NCBI RefSeq assembly: GCF_023823685.1
Contig: NZ_JAMXBF010000013.1
Coordinates: 237,143 to 301,142, forward strand
Length of the DNA stretch: 64,000 nucleotides
Direction of reading: 5' to 3'
Origin: Pseudomonas subflava
GTDB lineage: Bacteria > Pseudomonadota > Gammaproteobacteria > Pseudomonadales > Pseudomonadaceae
Below, piece after piece: positions 34,844-43,481 of this stretch. The notes below the pieces were generated by a model. The model was given only the letters and a program-made list of their open reading frames with translations, was not told where the DNA came from and did not search any database. The position numbers were made by a program, and so were the translations under genes. The first letter of the stretch is position 1; each line of letters begins with the position of its first letter.

Positions 34844-37747
34844 TCAGCTCAGGCCCAGCGCGCGCCACAGGCGCATCACGCTGCGGCGTTCGTCGGCGAA
34901 CTGGTCGCCGCCGACCTTGCCTGGCTGCTTCTGCAACGCCTGCCGGTGGGCGGCGGAGCGATAGGCCTTGTAGGCCTCCTGCAGCAGTTCGACGTCCGCG
35001 GCGGGCATCAGCCCGACATCGCGCAGGCCGTCGAGAATGCGGATGTTGTCGGTGTAGCGGTGCAGCTCGGGGTGCTGCCGCGACCACGCAAGGGCCGCGT
35101 ATTGCACCATAAATTCGATATCGACGATACCGCCGGCGTCCTGCTTCAGATCGAAGGAAGCCGCGGCGTCGAAGGCGTTTTCCGCGGTGCCGGCGGCGGT
35201 CGTCGGGGTGCCGAGATTGTCGCGCATCTTGGCGCGCATCTCGCTGACTTCGGCCTGCAGTTTGGCCATGTCGCGTTCGCGCTCGAGAATCGCCGCACGC
35301 ACCCGCTCGAAGCCTTCCGCCACCCGACCGCAGCCGGCCAGCACGCGGGCGCGCACCAGCGCCTGATGTTCCCAGGTCCAGGCCTCGTTCTCCTGATAAC
35401 GCTGGAACGCGCCGAGGGAGCTGACCAGCAGCCCCGCCGCACCGGAGGGCCGCAGGCGCATGTCGACGTCGTAGAGCTGCCCCGAAGTGGTCTGGGTGGT
35501 CAGCAGGTGGATGATGCGCTGACCCAGGCGGGCGAAGAACTGCGCGCCGTCGATGGGCTTGGCGCCGTCGGTCTCGGCCTGGGAATCACCGTCGTGGATG
35601 AACACCAGATCGAGGTCGGAACCGTGGCCCAGCTCCAGGCCGCCGACCTTGCCGTAGCCGACGATGATGAAGTCCGGGTCGCACAGGCTGCCGTCGGCGC
35701 GACGCGGGTTGCCGTACTTGGCCACCGTCTGGCGCCAGGCCAGGGCCAGCACCTGGTCGAGGATGGCTTCGGCCAGCCAGGTCAGGTAATCGGACACCTT
35801 CATCAGCGGCAGGGTGCCGGCGATTTCCGAGGCGGCCACGCGCAGGCCGTGAGCCAGCTTGAAGTGGCGCAGGGCCTCCATCTGCTGCTCCAGATCATCC
35901 TCGGGAATCCGCGTCAGCCGCTCGCGCAGCTCGGCGGCCAGCTCCGGCGCCAGCGGCGGGCTGAACAGGCGCCCCTCGTTGAGCAGCTCATCGAGCAGCA
36001 ACGGGAATCGGGTGATCTGCTCGGCGATCCACGGGCTGCCCGCGCATAGGCTCATCAGCCGCTGCAGCGCACCGGGGTTCTCGGTGAGCAACACCAGGTA
36101 GGCCGAGCGCCGCGCCACCGCCTCCACCAGCGGCAGCACGCGTTCCAGCACCAGGTCCGGCTCGTCGTGTTCCACCGCCTGGGCCAGCAGGCGCGGGATG
36201 AAGGCATCCAGGCGCTCGCGACCGAGCCGCTGCATGGTGCGCACTTGGGTGCCGCCGCGCAGGTCGATCAGCCGCTTGAGCGCGGCGGCCGGCTCCTTGA
36301 AGCCGGCTTCGGCCAGCTGCCGCTCGGCCATCTCGGGCTCCAGCGCCTCCTCCCACAGCGGCAGCCATTCGCCGCCGACGCAGGTCTCGGCCTCGCCGCC
36401 CTCCTCCTCGTCCGGATCGGCGATGACCTGGCGGAAGTGCCACTCGATGCGCCCGCGCCATTCCATCAGGCGCGCATGGAAGCTGGCCCAGTCGGCGAAG
36501 CCCATGATGCAGGCCACCCGCGCGCGGTCGATGTCGTTGTCCGGCAGCATCTGGGTCTGGCGGTCGGCGATGGCCTGCAGGGCGTGCTCGGTGTAGCGCA
36601 GGAATTCGTAGCCCTGCTTCATCTCGGCGACCACCGCCGGCGGCAGATAGCCCTGACCTTCCAGGGTATCGAGCACCTTGAGCAGCGGCCGCTGCTGCAG
36701 GCTGAGGTCGCGGCCGCCGTGGATCAGCTGGAAGGCCTGGGCGATGAACTCCACCTCGCGGATGCCGCCGGAGCCGAGCTTGACGTTGTCGCTCATGCCC
36801 TTGCGCCGCACCTCCTGCTGGATCAGCTGCTTCATCGAACGCAGCGCCTCGATGGCCGAGAAGTCCAGGTAGCGGCGATAGACGAAGGGCCGCAGCATCT
36901 CCAGCAACTGCTTGCCGGCGGCCTGGTCGCCGCCGACCACCCGCGCCTTGATCATGGCGTAGCGTTCCCAGTCGCGGCCCTGGTCCTGGTAGTACTGCTC
37001 CAGCGCATTGAAGCTGAGCACCAGCGCGCCGGACGAGCCGTACGGACGCAGACGCATGTCGACGCGGAACACGAAACCGTCGACGGTGATGGCGTCGAGC
37101 GCCTTGATCAGGCGCTGGCCGAGGCGGATGAAGAACTCCTGGTTGTCCAGCGAGCGCTTCACGCCCTCGGTCTCGCCGCCCTCGGGGTAGCCGAAGATCA
37201 GGTCGATGTCCGAGGACAGGTTGAGCTCGTGGGCGCCGAGCTTGCCCATGCCGAGGATGACCAGGTGCTGCGCCTGGCCGGAGCGCCGGCCGATCGGCGT
37301 GCCGAACTGTTCGCAGTGACGCGGGTAGAGCCAGTGGTAGGCGCCGTCGATGCAGGCGTCGGCGAGGTCGGACAGGTCGCGGCAGGTCTCGGCCAGGTCG
37401 GCCCGGCGGGTCAGATCGCGCCAGACGATGCGCACCTGCTGCCGGTTGCGGAAGCGGCGCAGTCGACGGCCCAGTTCGTCCTCGTCGGCGCAGTCCTGCA
37501 GCAGGGCCTGCAACTGCCCGCGCAGCTCGCCTGCGGCGAAGCGTCGCTCCAGTTCGCCGCTCGCCCCCAGTGTCGGCAGCAGCTCGGGGTCGCGCACGGC
37601 CTGCTCGTGGACGAAATCGCTGAGGGCACAAAGTCGGCGCAGGTCCTGCGCGCGGGGCTCCGACCAGTCCGCAGGGAGCACGGCAGAGGCACGATCGGCG
37701 AGGGCTTGCAGGGTGTTCGGAAGGGCGGCCGGTACGGGCAAACTCAT
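34844..37747 (-). CDS. glnE: Glutamine synthetase adenylyltransferase/adenylyl-removing enzyme GlnE
   Basis: 967 aa. Adds and removes AMP on glutamine synthetase in response to PII, linking GS activity to nitrogen supply. Two nucleotidyltransferase domains are seen: the N-terminal adenylyl-removing one with MGKLGAHELNLSSDIDLIF near residue 165-185, and the C-terminal adenylating one with YGKVGGLELGHGSDLDLVF near 695-712. The linker contains the expected helical region. Start ATG 37747. Divergent from aceE across a 241-bp gap that holds two palindromes. Probably co-transcribed with ilvE (39-nt gap). Confidence 0.97.
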   Translation of the reverse strand: MSLPVPAALPNTLQALADRASAVLPADWSEPRAQDLRRLCALSDFVHEQAVRDPELLPTLGASGELERRFAAGELRGQLQALLQDCADEDELGRRLRRFRNRQQVRIVWRDLTRRADLAETCRDLSDLADACIDGAYHWLYPRHCEQFGTPIGRRSGQAQHLVILGMGKLGAHELNLSSDIDLIFGYPEGGETEGVKRSLDNQEFFIRLGQRLIKALDAITVDGFVFRVDMRLRPYGSSGALVLSFNALEQYYQDQGRDWERYAMIKARVVGGDQAAGKQLLEMLRPFVYRRYLDFSAIEALRSMKQLIQQEVRRKGMSDNVKLGSGGIREVEFIAQAFQLIHGGRDLSLQQRPLLKVLDTLEGQGYLPPAVVAEMKQGYEFLRYTEHALQAIADRQTQMLPDNDIDRARVACIMGFADWASFHARLMEWRGRIEWHFRQVIADPDEEEGGEAETCVGGEWLPLWEEALEPEMAERQLAEAGFKEPAAALKRLIDLRGGTQVRTMQRLGRERLDAFIPRLLAQAVEHDEPDLVLERVLPLVEAVARRSAYLVLLTENPGALQRLMSLCAGSPWIAEQITRFPLLLDELLNEGRLFSPPLAPELAAELRERLTRIPEDDLEQQMEALRHFKLAHGLRVAASEIAGTLPLMKVSDYLTWLAEAILDQVLALAWRQTVAKYGNPRRADGSLCDPDFIIVGYGKVGGLELGHGSDLDLVFIHDGDSQAETDGAKPIDGAQFFARLGQRIIHLLTTQTTSGQLYDVDMRLRPSGAAGLLVSSLGAFQRYQENEAWTWEHQALVRARVLAGCGRVAEGFERVRAAILERERDMAKLQAEVSEMRAKMRDNLGTPTTAAGTAENAFDAAASFDLKQDAGGIVDIEFMVQYAALAWSRQHPELHRYTDNIRILDGLRDVGLMPAADVELLQEAYKAYRSAAHRQALQKQPGKVGGDQFADERRSVMRLWRALGLS

Positions 37748-37813
37748 GGTCTATCCTTGGGGACGGGCGGCGAATCCCGATCCATACCCAGGCGCCGCTG
37801 CCCTTCCTGAAAC

Positions 37814-37828
37814 TGTAGTTTTACTACT
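37814..37828. promoter_or_regulatory. Palindromic operator-like site 1 upstream of aceE
   Basis: TGTAGTTTTACTACT, a 6-3-6 dyad with one end mismatch. Bases 37814-37827 are the exact inverse of bases 37867-37880 of site 2. Likely a transcription-factor site controlling aceEF (or glnE). The factor is not identified. Confidence 0.6.
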
Positions 37829-37865
37829 AAAGAATGTGTCCCGGACTCTACAGGCGCCATCGAAA

Positions 37866-37880
37866 TGTAGTAAAACTACA
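37866..37880. promoter_or_regulatory. Palindromic operator-like site 2 upstream of aceE
   Basis: TGTAGTAAAACTACA, a perfect 6-3-6 palindrome. The centre-to-centre distance from site 1 is 52 bp, near five helical turns, so two dimers could bind on one face and loop or cooperate. It lies 109 bp before the aceE ATG. Confidence 0.65.
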
Positions 37881-37988
37881 AGAGCGACCACGACTACGTC
37901 GGTCGACACGACTTCACGTAGCCCGCCCAAAAAGCGTGCACGAGCCCAGGCCTCCGATTCTGGAAGCCTTTCCGCCCTGGAGCAAGCC

Positions 37989-40634
37989 ATGCAAGACCTC
38001 GATCCCGTCGAAACCCAGGAATGGCTGGACGCCCTCGAGTCCGTCCTCGACAAAGAAGGTGAAGACCGCGCCCACTACCTGCTGACCCGCATGGGCGAAC
38101 TGGCCACCCGCAGCGGTACCCAACTGCCGTACGCCATCACCACGCCCTACCGCAACAGCATCCCGGTTGGCCACGAGGCACGCATGCCGGGCGACCTGTT
38201 CATGGAGCGCCGCATCCGCTCGCTGGTGCGCTGGAACGCCCTGGCCATGGTGATGCGCACCAACCTGCAGGACCCGGACCTGGGCGGTCACATCTCCAGC
38301 TTCGCCTCCAGCGCGACCCTCTACGACATCGGCTTCAACTACTTCTTCCAGGCCCCGACCGAAGAACACGGCGGCGACCTGATCTTCTACCAGGGCCACG
38401 CCAGCCCCGGCATCTACGCCCGCGCCTTCCTCGAAGGCCGCATCAGCGAAGAGCAGATGAACAACTTCCGTCGCGAAGTCGACGGCAAGGGTCTGTCGTC
38501 CTACCCGCACCCGTGGTTGATGCCGGACTTCTGGCAGTTCCCCACCGTGTCCATGGGTCTGGGCCCGATCCAGGCGATCTACCAGGCGCGCTTCATGAAG
38601 TACCTGGAGAGCCGCGGCTACATTCCCGCCGGCAAGCAGAAGGTCTGGTGCTTCATGGGCGACGGCGAGTGCGACGAGCCGGAATCCCTGGGCGCCATCT
38701 CCCTGGCCGGCCGCGAGAAGCTGGACAACCTGATCTTCGTGATCAACTGCAACCTGCAGCGCCTGGACGGCCCGGTGCGCGGCAACGGCAAGATCATCCA
38801 GGAACTCGAAGGCGTGTTCCGTGGTGCCGAGTGGAACGTCAACAAGGTGGTCTGGGGCCGCTTCTGGGACCCGCTGCTGGCCAAGGACGTCGACGGTCTT
38901 CTGCAGCGCCGCATGGACGAAGTGATCGACGGCGAGTACCAGAACTACAAGGCCAAGGACGGGGCCTACGTGCGTGAGCACTTCTTCAACAGCCCCGAGC
39001 TGAAGGAGATGGTCAAGGACCTCTCCGACCAGGAAATCTGGAACCTCAACCGCGGCGGCCACGACCCGTACAAGATGTACGCGGCCTACCACCAGGCGGT
39101 CAACCACAAGGGCCAGCCGACCGTGGTCCTGGCCAAGACCATCAAGGGCTACGGCACCGGTGCTGGCGAGGCGAAGAACACCGCGCACAACACCAAGAAA
39201 GTCGATATCGACAGCCTGAAGAAATTCCGCGACCGCTTCGACATCCCGGTCAAGGACGACGAGCTGGAGAACCTGCCCTTCGTCACCGCCGAGCCGGGCA
39301 GCCCGGAATACAAGTACCTGCACGAGCGCCGCGCCGCCCTCGGTGGCTTCGTGCCGCAACGCCGCGCGCAGAGCTTCAGCATCCCGACCCCGCCGCTGGA
39401 AACCCTCAAGGCCATCCTCGACGGAACTGGCGACCGCGACATCTCCACCACCATGGCCTTCGTGCGCATCCTCTCGCAGCTGGTCAAGGACAAGGACCTG
39501 GGCGCACGCATCGTGCCCATCGTGCCGGACGAGGCGCGTACCTTCGGCATGGAAGGCATGTTCCGCCAGCTCGGCATCTACTCCTCGGTCGGCCAGCTCT
39601 ACGAGCCGGTGGATAAGGACCAGGTGATGTTCTACCGCGAGGACAAAAAGGGCCAGATCCTCGAGGAAGGCATCAACGAGGCCGGCGCCATGTCCAGCTG
39701 GATCGCCGCCGGCACTTCGTACTCCACGCATAACCAGCCGATGCTGCCGTTCTACATCTTCTACTCGATGTTCGGCTTCCAGCGTATTGGCGACCTGGCC
39801 TGGGCCGCCGGCGACAGCCGTGCCCGTGGCTTCCTGATCGGCGGCACCGCCGGGCGCACCACGCTGAACGGCGAAGGCCTGCAGCACGAGGACGGCCACA
39901 GCCACATCATGGCCGCGACCATCCCCAACTGCCGGACCTACGATCCAACCTACGGCTACGAGCTGGCGGTGATCATCCGCCACGGCATCAAGGAGATGAT
40001 CGAGCAGCAGCAGAACGTCTTCTACTACATCACTGTGATGAACGAGTCTTACCAGCAGCCGGCCCTGCCGGCCGGTACCGAGGACGGCATCATCAAGGGC
40101 ATGTACCTGCTCGAGGAAGACAAGAAGGAAGCCGCGCACCACGTCCAGCTGCTGGGCTCCGGCACCATCCTGCGCGAAGTGCGCGAGGCGGCGAAGATCC
40201 TGCGCGACGAGTTCAACATCGGCTCGGACGTGTGGAGCGTCACCAGCTTCAACGAACTGCGCCGTGACGGCCTGGCCGTGGAGCGCTGGAACCGCCTGCA
40301 CCCGGGGCAGAAGCCCAAGCAGGCGTTCATTCAGGAATGCCTGACCGGGCGCAAGGGCCCGGTGGTGGCCTCGACCGACTACATGAAGCTGTTCGCTGAG
40401 CAGGTGCGCCAGTGGGTGCCCAGCAAGGAATACAAGGTGCTCGGCACCGACGGCTTCGGCCGCAGCGACAGCCGCAAGAAACTGCGCCACTTCTTCGAGG
40501 TGGACCGTTACTGGGTGGTGCTGGCCGCGCTGGAGGCGCTAGTCGACCGTGGCGAGATCGAAGCCAAGGTGCTGGCCGACGCCATCGCTAAGTTCGGCAT
40601 CGATCCTGAAAAAGCCAACCCCCTGGACTGCTGA
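37989..40634 (+). CDS. aceE: Pyruvate dehydrogenase E1 component AceE (homodimeric type)
   Basis: 881 aa (882 in P. aeruginosa from memory). Decarboxylates pyruvate with thiamine diphosphate and acetylates the lipoyl groups of AceF. The frame is open far upstream, but ATG 37989 with GGAG 7 nt before it gives the true N-terminus MQDLDPVETQEWLDALES. The ThDP-binding motif runs from GDGECDEPESLG (near residue 224) to IFVINCNLQRLDGP (near 245-258). Other family features: YAITTPYRNSIPV, GHASPGIYARAFLEG, and GRTTLNGEGLQHEDGHSH. Co-transcribed with aceF 11 nt downstream. Confidence 0.98.
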   Translation: MQDLDPVETQEWLDALESVLDKEGEDRAHYLLTRMGELATRSGTQLPYAITTPYRNSIPVGHEARMPGDLFMERRIRSLVRWNALAMVMRTNLQDPDLGGHISSFASSATLYDIGFNYFFQAPTEEHGGDLIFYQGHASPGIYARAFLEGRISEEQMNNFRREVDGKGLSSYPHPWLMPDFWQFPTVSMGLGPIQAIYQARFMKYLESRGYIPAGKQKVWCFMGDGECDEPESLGAISLAGREKLDNLIFVINCNLQRLDGPVRGNGKIIQELEGVFRGAEWNVNKVVWGRFWDPLLAKDVDGLLQRRMDEVIDGEYQNYKAKDGAYVREHFFNSPELKEMVKDLSDQEIWNLNRGGHDPYKMYAAYHQAVNHKGQPTVVLAKTIKGYGTGAGEAKNTAHNTKKVDIDSLKKFRDRFDIPVKDDELENLPFVTAEPGSPEYKYLHERRAALGGFVPQRRAQSFSIPTPPLETLKAILDGTGDRDISTTMAFVRILSQLVKDKDLGARIVPIVPDEARTFGMEGMFRQLGIYSSVGQLYEPVDKDQVMFYREDKKGQILEEGINEAGAMSSWIAAGTSYSTHNQPMLPFYIFYSMFGFQRIGDLAWAAGDSRARGFLIGGTAGRTTLNGEGLQHEDGHSHIMAATIPNCRTYDPTYGYELAVIIRHGIKEMIEQQQNVFYYITVMNESYQQPALPAGTEDGIIKGMYLLEEDKKEAAHHVQLLGSGTILREVREAAKILRDEFNIGSDVWSVTSFNELRRDGLAVERWNRLHPGQKPKQAFIQECLTGRKGPVVASTDYMKLFAEQVRQWVPSKEYKVLGTDGFGRSDSRKKLRHFFEVDRYWVVLAALEALVDRGEIEAKVLADAIAKFGIDPEKANPLDC

Positions 40635-40645
40635 GGAGACGCATT

Positions 40646-42337
40646 GTGAGCGAGTTGATACGCGTACCCGATATCGGCGGCGAAGGTGAAGTGATCGAAC
40701 TGCTGGTCAAGGTCGGCGATCGCGTCGAGGCCGAGCAGAGCATCCTGACCCTGGAATCCGACAAGGCTTCCATGGAGGTGCCCTCGCCCAAGGCCGGCGT
40801 GATCAAGAACCTGAAGGTCAAGCTCGGCGACAAGCTGAAGACCGGCGACGAGCTGCTGGAGCTGGAGGTCGAGGCCGCCCCGGCCGCCGAGGCGAAGTCC
40901 GAAGCGGCTTCGGCACCGGCCCCGAGCAAGCCGACCCAGGCCGTCGACGAGGCCGAGGCGCCCAGCGCACCCGAGCCGCAAGCAGCGGCCGAGCCCGCCG
41001 GCGAGAGCGTGCAGGATGTGCACGTGCCGGACATCGGCACCTCCGCCAAGGTCAAGGTCATCGAGGTCATGGTCAAGGCCGGCGACAGCATCGAGGCTGA
41101 TCAATCGCTGATCACCCTGGAGTCGGACAAGGCCAGCATGGAGATCCCCTCGCCGGCCGCCGGCGTGGTGGAGGAGGTGCTGGTCAAGCTGGACGCCGAA
41201 GTCGGCACCGGCGACCTGATTCTCAAGCTGCGCGTGGCCGGAGGCGCCGCGTCGCCGGCACCGGCCGCGCCCCAGGCGGAGAAGGCCGCACCGGCCGCGG
41301 CCTCGGCGCCCGCGAGCCACAGCACGCCGCCGGGCGCCCGGCCGGAAGTGGCCGCGGAGGTCGGTGCCATCGCCGCGCTGTCCGCTGCCGCGGCTGCCGT
41401 CACCGCACCCGTGCGTGACGGCAGCAAGGTCCACGCCGGCCCGGCCGTGCGCATGACCGCCCGCGAGTTCGGCGTCGACCTGGCCGCCGTGCCGGGCACC
41501 GGCCCGAAAGGCCGCATCCTCAAGGAAGACGTGCAGAACTACGTCAAGGCCATGCTGCAGCAGGCCAAGAACGCCCCGGCGGCAGGCGCCACCGGCGGTG
41601 CCGGCATCCCGCCGGTCCCGGCAGTGGACTTCAGCAAGTTCGGCGAAGTGGAAGAAGTGCCGATGACCCGCCTGATGCAGGTCGGCGCCGCCAACCTGCA
41701 CCGCAGCTGGCTCAACGTGCCCCACGTGACCCAGTTCGACAGCGCCGACATCACCGAGCTGGAAGCCTTCCGCGTGGCGCAGAAGGCGGTGGCGGAGAAG
41801 GCCGGTGTGAAGCTGACCGTGCTGCCGCTGCTGCTCAAGGCCTGTGCCCACCTGCTCAAGGAGCTGCCGGACTTCAACAGTTCGCTGGCGCCGAGCGGCA
41901 AGGCGCTGATCCGCAAGAAGTACGTGCACATCGGCTTCGCCGTCGACACCCCGGATGGCCTGCTGGTGCCGGTGATCCGCGATGTCGACCAGAAGAGCCT
42001 GCTGCAACTGGCCGGCGAGGCCGCCGAGCTGGCCGACAAGGCGCGTAACAAGAAGCTCTCGCCGGACGCCATGCAGGGCGCCTGCTTCACCATCTCCAGC
42101 CTCGGCCACATCGGCGGCACCGGCTTCACGCCGATCGTCAACGCGCCGGAAGTGGCGATCCTCGGTGTAAGCAAGGCCGCCATGCAGCCGGTGTGGGATG
42201 GCAAGGCCTTCCAGCCCAAGCTGATGCTGCCGCTGTCGCTGTCCTACGACCACCGGGTGATCAACGGCGCCGCCGCCGCGCGCTTCACCAAGCGCCTGGG
42301 CGACGTGCTGGCGGATATCCGCACCCTGCTGCTGTAA
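40646..42337 (+). CDS. aceF: Dihydrolipoamide acetyltransferase AceF (PDH E2)
   Basis: 563 aa with a GTG start, GAGGAG 7 nt upstream. Two lipoyl domains: residues 1-~78 with lipoyl Lys40 in ESDKASME, and ~122-200 with Lys162 in the same motif. Ala/Pro-rich flexible linkers separate them. The E1/E3-binding domain is at ~264-300 (VRMTAREFGVDLAAVPGTG). The catalytic acetyltransferase domain follows, with the active-site His536 in SYDHRVINGAAAARF (Asn replaces the more usual Asp after Ile). The core of the PDH complex. The last five codons and stop are duplicated 205 bp downstream. Confidence 0.98.
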   Translation: MSELIRVPDIGGEGEVIELLVKVGDRVEAEQSILTLESDKASMEVPSPKAGVIKNLKVKLGDKLKTGDELLELEVEAAPAAEAKSEAASAPAPSKPTQAVDEAEAPSAPEPQAAAEPAGESVQDVHVPDIGTSAKVKVIEVMVKAGDSIEADQSLITLESDKASMEIPSPAAGVVEEVLVKLDAEVGTGDLILKLRVAGGAASPAPAAPQAEKAAPAAASAPASHSTPPGARPEVAAEVGAIAALSAAAAAVTAPVRDGSKVHAGPAVRMTAREFGVDLAAVPGTGPKGRILKEDVQNYVKAMLQQAKNAPAAGATGGAGIPPVPAVDFSKFGEVEEVPMTRLMQVGAANLHRSWLNVPHVTQFDSADITELEAFRVAQKAVAEKAGVKLTVLPLLLKACAHLLKELPDFNSSLAPSGKALIRKKYVHIGFAVDTPDGLLVPVIRDVDQKSLLQLAGEAAELADKARNKKLSPDAMQGACFTISSLGHIGGTGFTPIVNAPEVAILGVSKAAMQPVWDGKAFQPKLMLPLSLSYDHRVINGAAAARFTKRLGDVLADIRTLLL

Positions 42338-42380
42338 CGAACCAAGCTGTGCTTTGGAGGCATCGACGCCTCACTCCTCG

Positions 42381-42406
42381 GCCCCGCCTCTTGGCGGGGC
42401 TTTTTT
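42381..42406 (+). terminator. Rho-independent terminator of aceEF
   Basis: Perfect 8-bp stem GCCCCGCC (42381-42388) / GGCGGGGC (42393-42400), loop TCTT, followed by TTTTTT. It ends the aceE-aceF transcript. Confidence 0.95.
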
Positions 42407-42459
42407 ATTCAGGAGTGCCAATGTGAGCGAGGCGCTTGGCGCCGGTCCACCGATCAGCC

Positions 42460-42518
42460 GTAGCCCGGATGCAATCCGGGAAACAGGCAACTCCGCCCCC
42501 GGATTGCATCCGGGCTAC
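42460..42518. repeat. REP pair (REPIN-like), copy 1
   Basis: A 21-bp REP at 42460-42480 starting GTAGCCCGGATGCAATCC, and its exact inverse at 42498-42518, separated by 17 bp. The pair folds into a long hairpin. The same REP occurs at 42700-42720 and near the window end at 63875-63895. Such elements in Pseudomonas are thought to be mobilised by RAYT transposases encoded elsewhere. Confidence 0.9.
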
Positions 42519-42527
42519 CACTACGAG

Positions 42528-42722
42528 ACCCTGCTGCTGTAACGAACCGCGACGTGCTTTGGAGGCATCGACGCCTCACTCCTCGGCCCCGCCTTTTGGC
42601 GAGCTTTTTTATTCAGGAGTGCCAATGGGGAAGCGAGGCGCTTGGCGTCGGCTACCGATGCCGTAGCCGGATGCAATCCGGGAAACAGGCGCCTCTGCCC
42701 CCGGATTGCATCCGGGCCACCC
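42528..42722 (+). repeat. Tandem repeat unit 2 (diverged copy)
   Basis: Second copy of the unit starting at 42323. It repeats the aceF 3' codons plus stop, GTGCTTTGGAGGCATCGACG, the terminator region (GCCCCGCC TTTT GGCGAGC, damaged stem), TTTATTCAGGAGTGCCAA, GCGAGGCGCTTGGCG and the REP pair. Differences from unit 1 are scattered substitutions and short deletions, so the duplication is not very recent. It encodes nothing I can support. Confidence 0.92.
42663..42720. repeat. REP pair (REPIN-like), copy 2, slightly degraded
   Basis: Left REP 42663-42682 lacks one C (GTAGCCGGATGCAATCC); the inverse at 42700-42720 has one change near its end (GGGCCAC). Same arrangement as copy 1, inside repeat unit 2. 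Confidence 0.85.
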
Positions 42723-42736
42723 ACTGCAGACAAAGA

Positions 42737-42763
42737 AAAGCCCCGTGGAAGCGGGGCTTTTTG
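42737..42763. terminator. Terminator between the aceF repeats and the convergent small exported-protein gene
   Basis: AAAGCCCCG ... CGGGGCTTT stem followed by TT on the plus strand; on the minus strand the hairpin ends in a run of T from the AAAGAAAAG side. Lies 17 bp beyond the stop of the minus-strand gene at 42780. Confidence 0.85.
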
Positions 42764-42779
42764 TGCATCGGCCTGCCGT

Positions 42780-43310
42780 TCAGTTCTTCTGCAGATTGCG
42801 AATCAGGAAGCTGATCGCCTTGGCCAGGTCGGCCGCGCCTTGATGGTCGCGCAGCACGGTGATCCACGGGCTGCCGTCGGCCGGGTTGGTGAGCACACAG
42901 GTTATGCCACTGGTGGGACATTCATAACGGATATAAGGGTCGAGCCCGAACACCGACAGACGCTGGTTACTCACCGCCAAGCTCTGCGCCTTTTCCGCCC
43001 GGGTTTCCTGGCGCACCAGCAGCTCGCCGGGCCCGGCGACGCTCAGCTGGTAGCGCAGGTCGCTGCGCTGCGCCGGGGCCTTGCCCAGCTGGTAGCCGGC
43101 GCGCAGCGCGTAGGTGTCGAGCAGCGCGTTGCTGTGCGCCAGCAGCGCCTTGCGCTCGTCCTTGGTCAGGTACAGCCGCTTGAGCTCGGCCAAATAGCGC
43201 GTCTGCTCCTCCCCGCCCAGCTGGGCCTCGCTGGCCTGCGCCGGGGCACCCGTACCCAGGCTCAGCATCAGCAATAACCCGCTCAGTCTTCTTGTCAGTC
43301 CCAGCCGCAT
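42780..43310 (-). CDS. Small exported protein of unknown function
   Basis: 176 aa. The N-terminus RLSGLLLMLSLGTGAPAQAS is a signal peptide with likely cleavage after AQA near residue 26. The mature part (~150 residues) begins with a charged helical segment (EEQTRYLAELKRLYLTKDER) and ends with a region containing two cysteines, YECPTSGITCVLTNPADG, which could form a disulfide in the periplasm. I recognise no family. It lies alone between aceF (convergent) and dipA (divergent) and ends at a good terminator. Probably a periplasmic or peripheral outer-membrane protein. Confidence 0.75.
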   Translation of the reverse strand: MRLGLTRRLSGLLLMLSLGTGAPAQASEAQLGGEEQTRYLAELKRLYLTKDERKALLAHSNALLDTYALRAGYQLGKAPAQRSDLRYQLSVAGPGELLVRQETRAEKAQSLAVSNQRLSVFGLDPYIRYECPTSGITCVLTNPADGSPWITVLRDHQGAADLAKAISFLIRNLQKN

Positions 43311-43481
43311 GATGCACCCTTGCCGAACTTGGTTGATGTAACAGACCTAGGAACCCGCTGAAGCCCCGCCCGCCCATCGATGCAGGTCAGGAAGCACTGC
43401 CTTCTGACCTCACTCGCGAGCCGGACGCAAACGGTTCTAAGCCTGCCCGGAAGCGGCAGCATAATGGAAGCCAGTCGTTCG

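Larger units (their letters stand above)
42323..42527 (+). repeat. Tandem repeat unit 1 (aceF tail, terminator, REP pair)
   Basis: First copy of a direct repeat of about 200 bp. It begins inside the last codons of aceF (ACCCTGCTGCTGTAA) and continues through GTGCTTTGGAGGCATCGACG, the terminator, TTTATTCAGGAGTGCCAA, GCGAGGCGCTTGGCG and an inverted REP pair. The second copy starts immediately after it. Confidence 0.93.

Noticed and set aside
33908..36049. A 713-codon open frame on the plus strand across ilvE and glnE
   Set aside because: It is antisense to two well-supported enzymes, with a low-complexity composition typical of the opposite strand of GC-rich genes, and no ribosome binding site.
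37814..37880. HexR assignment for the aceE palindromes
   Set aside because: The half-site spacing is nine bases, not seven or eight, and only one end carries ACAA; I leave the regulator open.
37914..40490. An 858-codon open frame antisense to aceE
   Set aside because: AceE is unmistakable on the plus strand; the antisense frame has no recognisable features.
42396..42814. Several short open frames in the aceF downstream region
   Set aside because: They lie across the tandem repeat and REP hairpins and terminators, and translate the same repeat in different frames.
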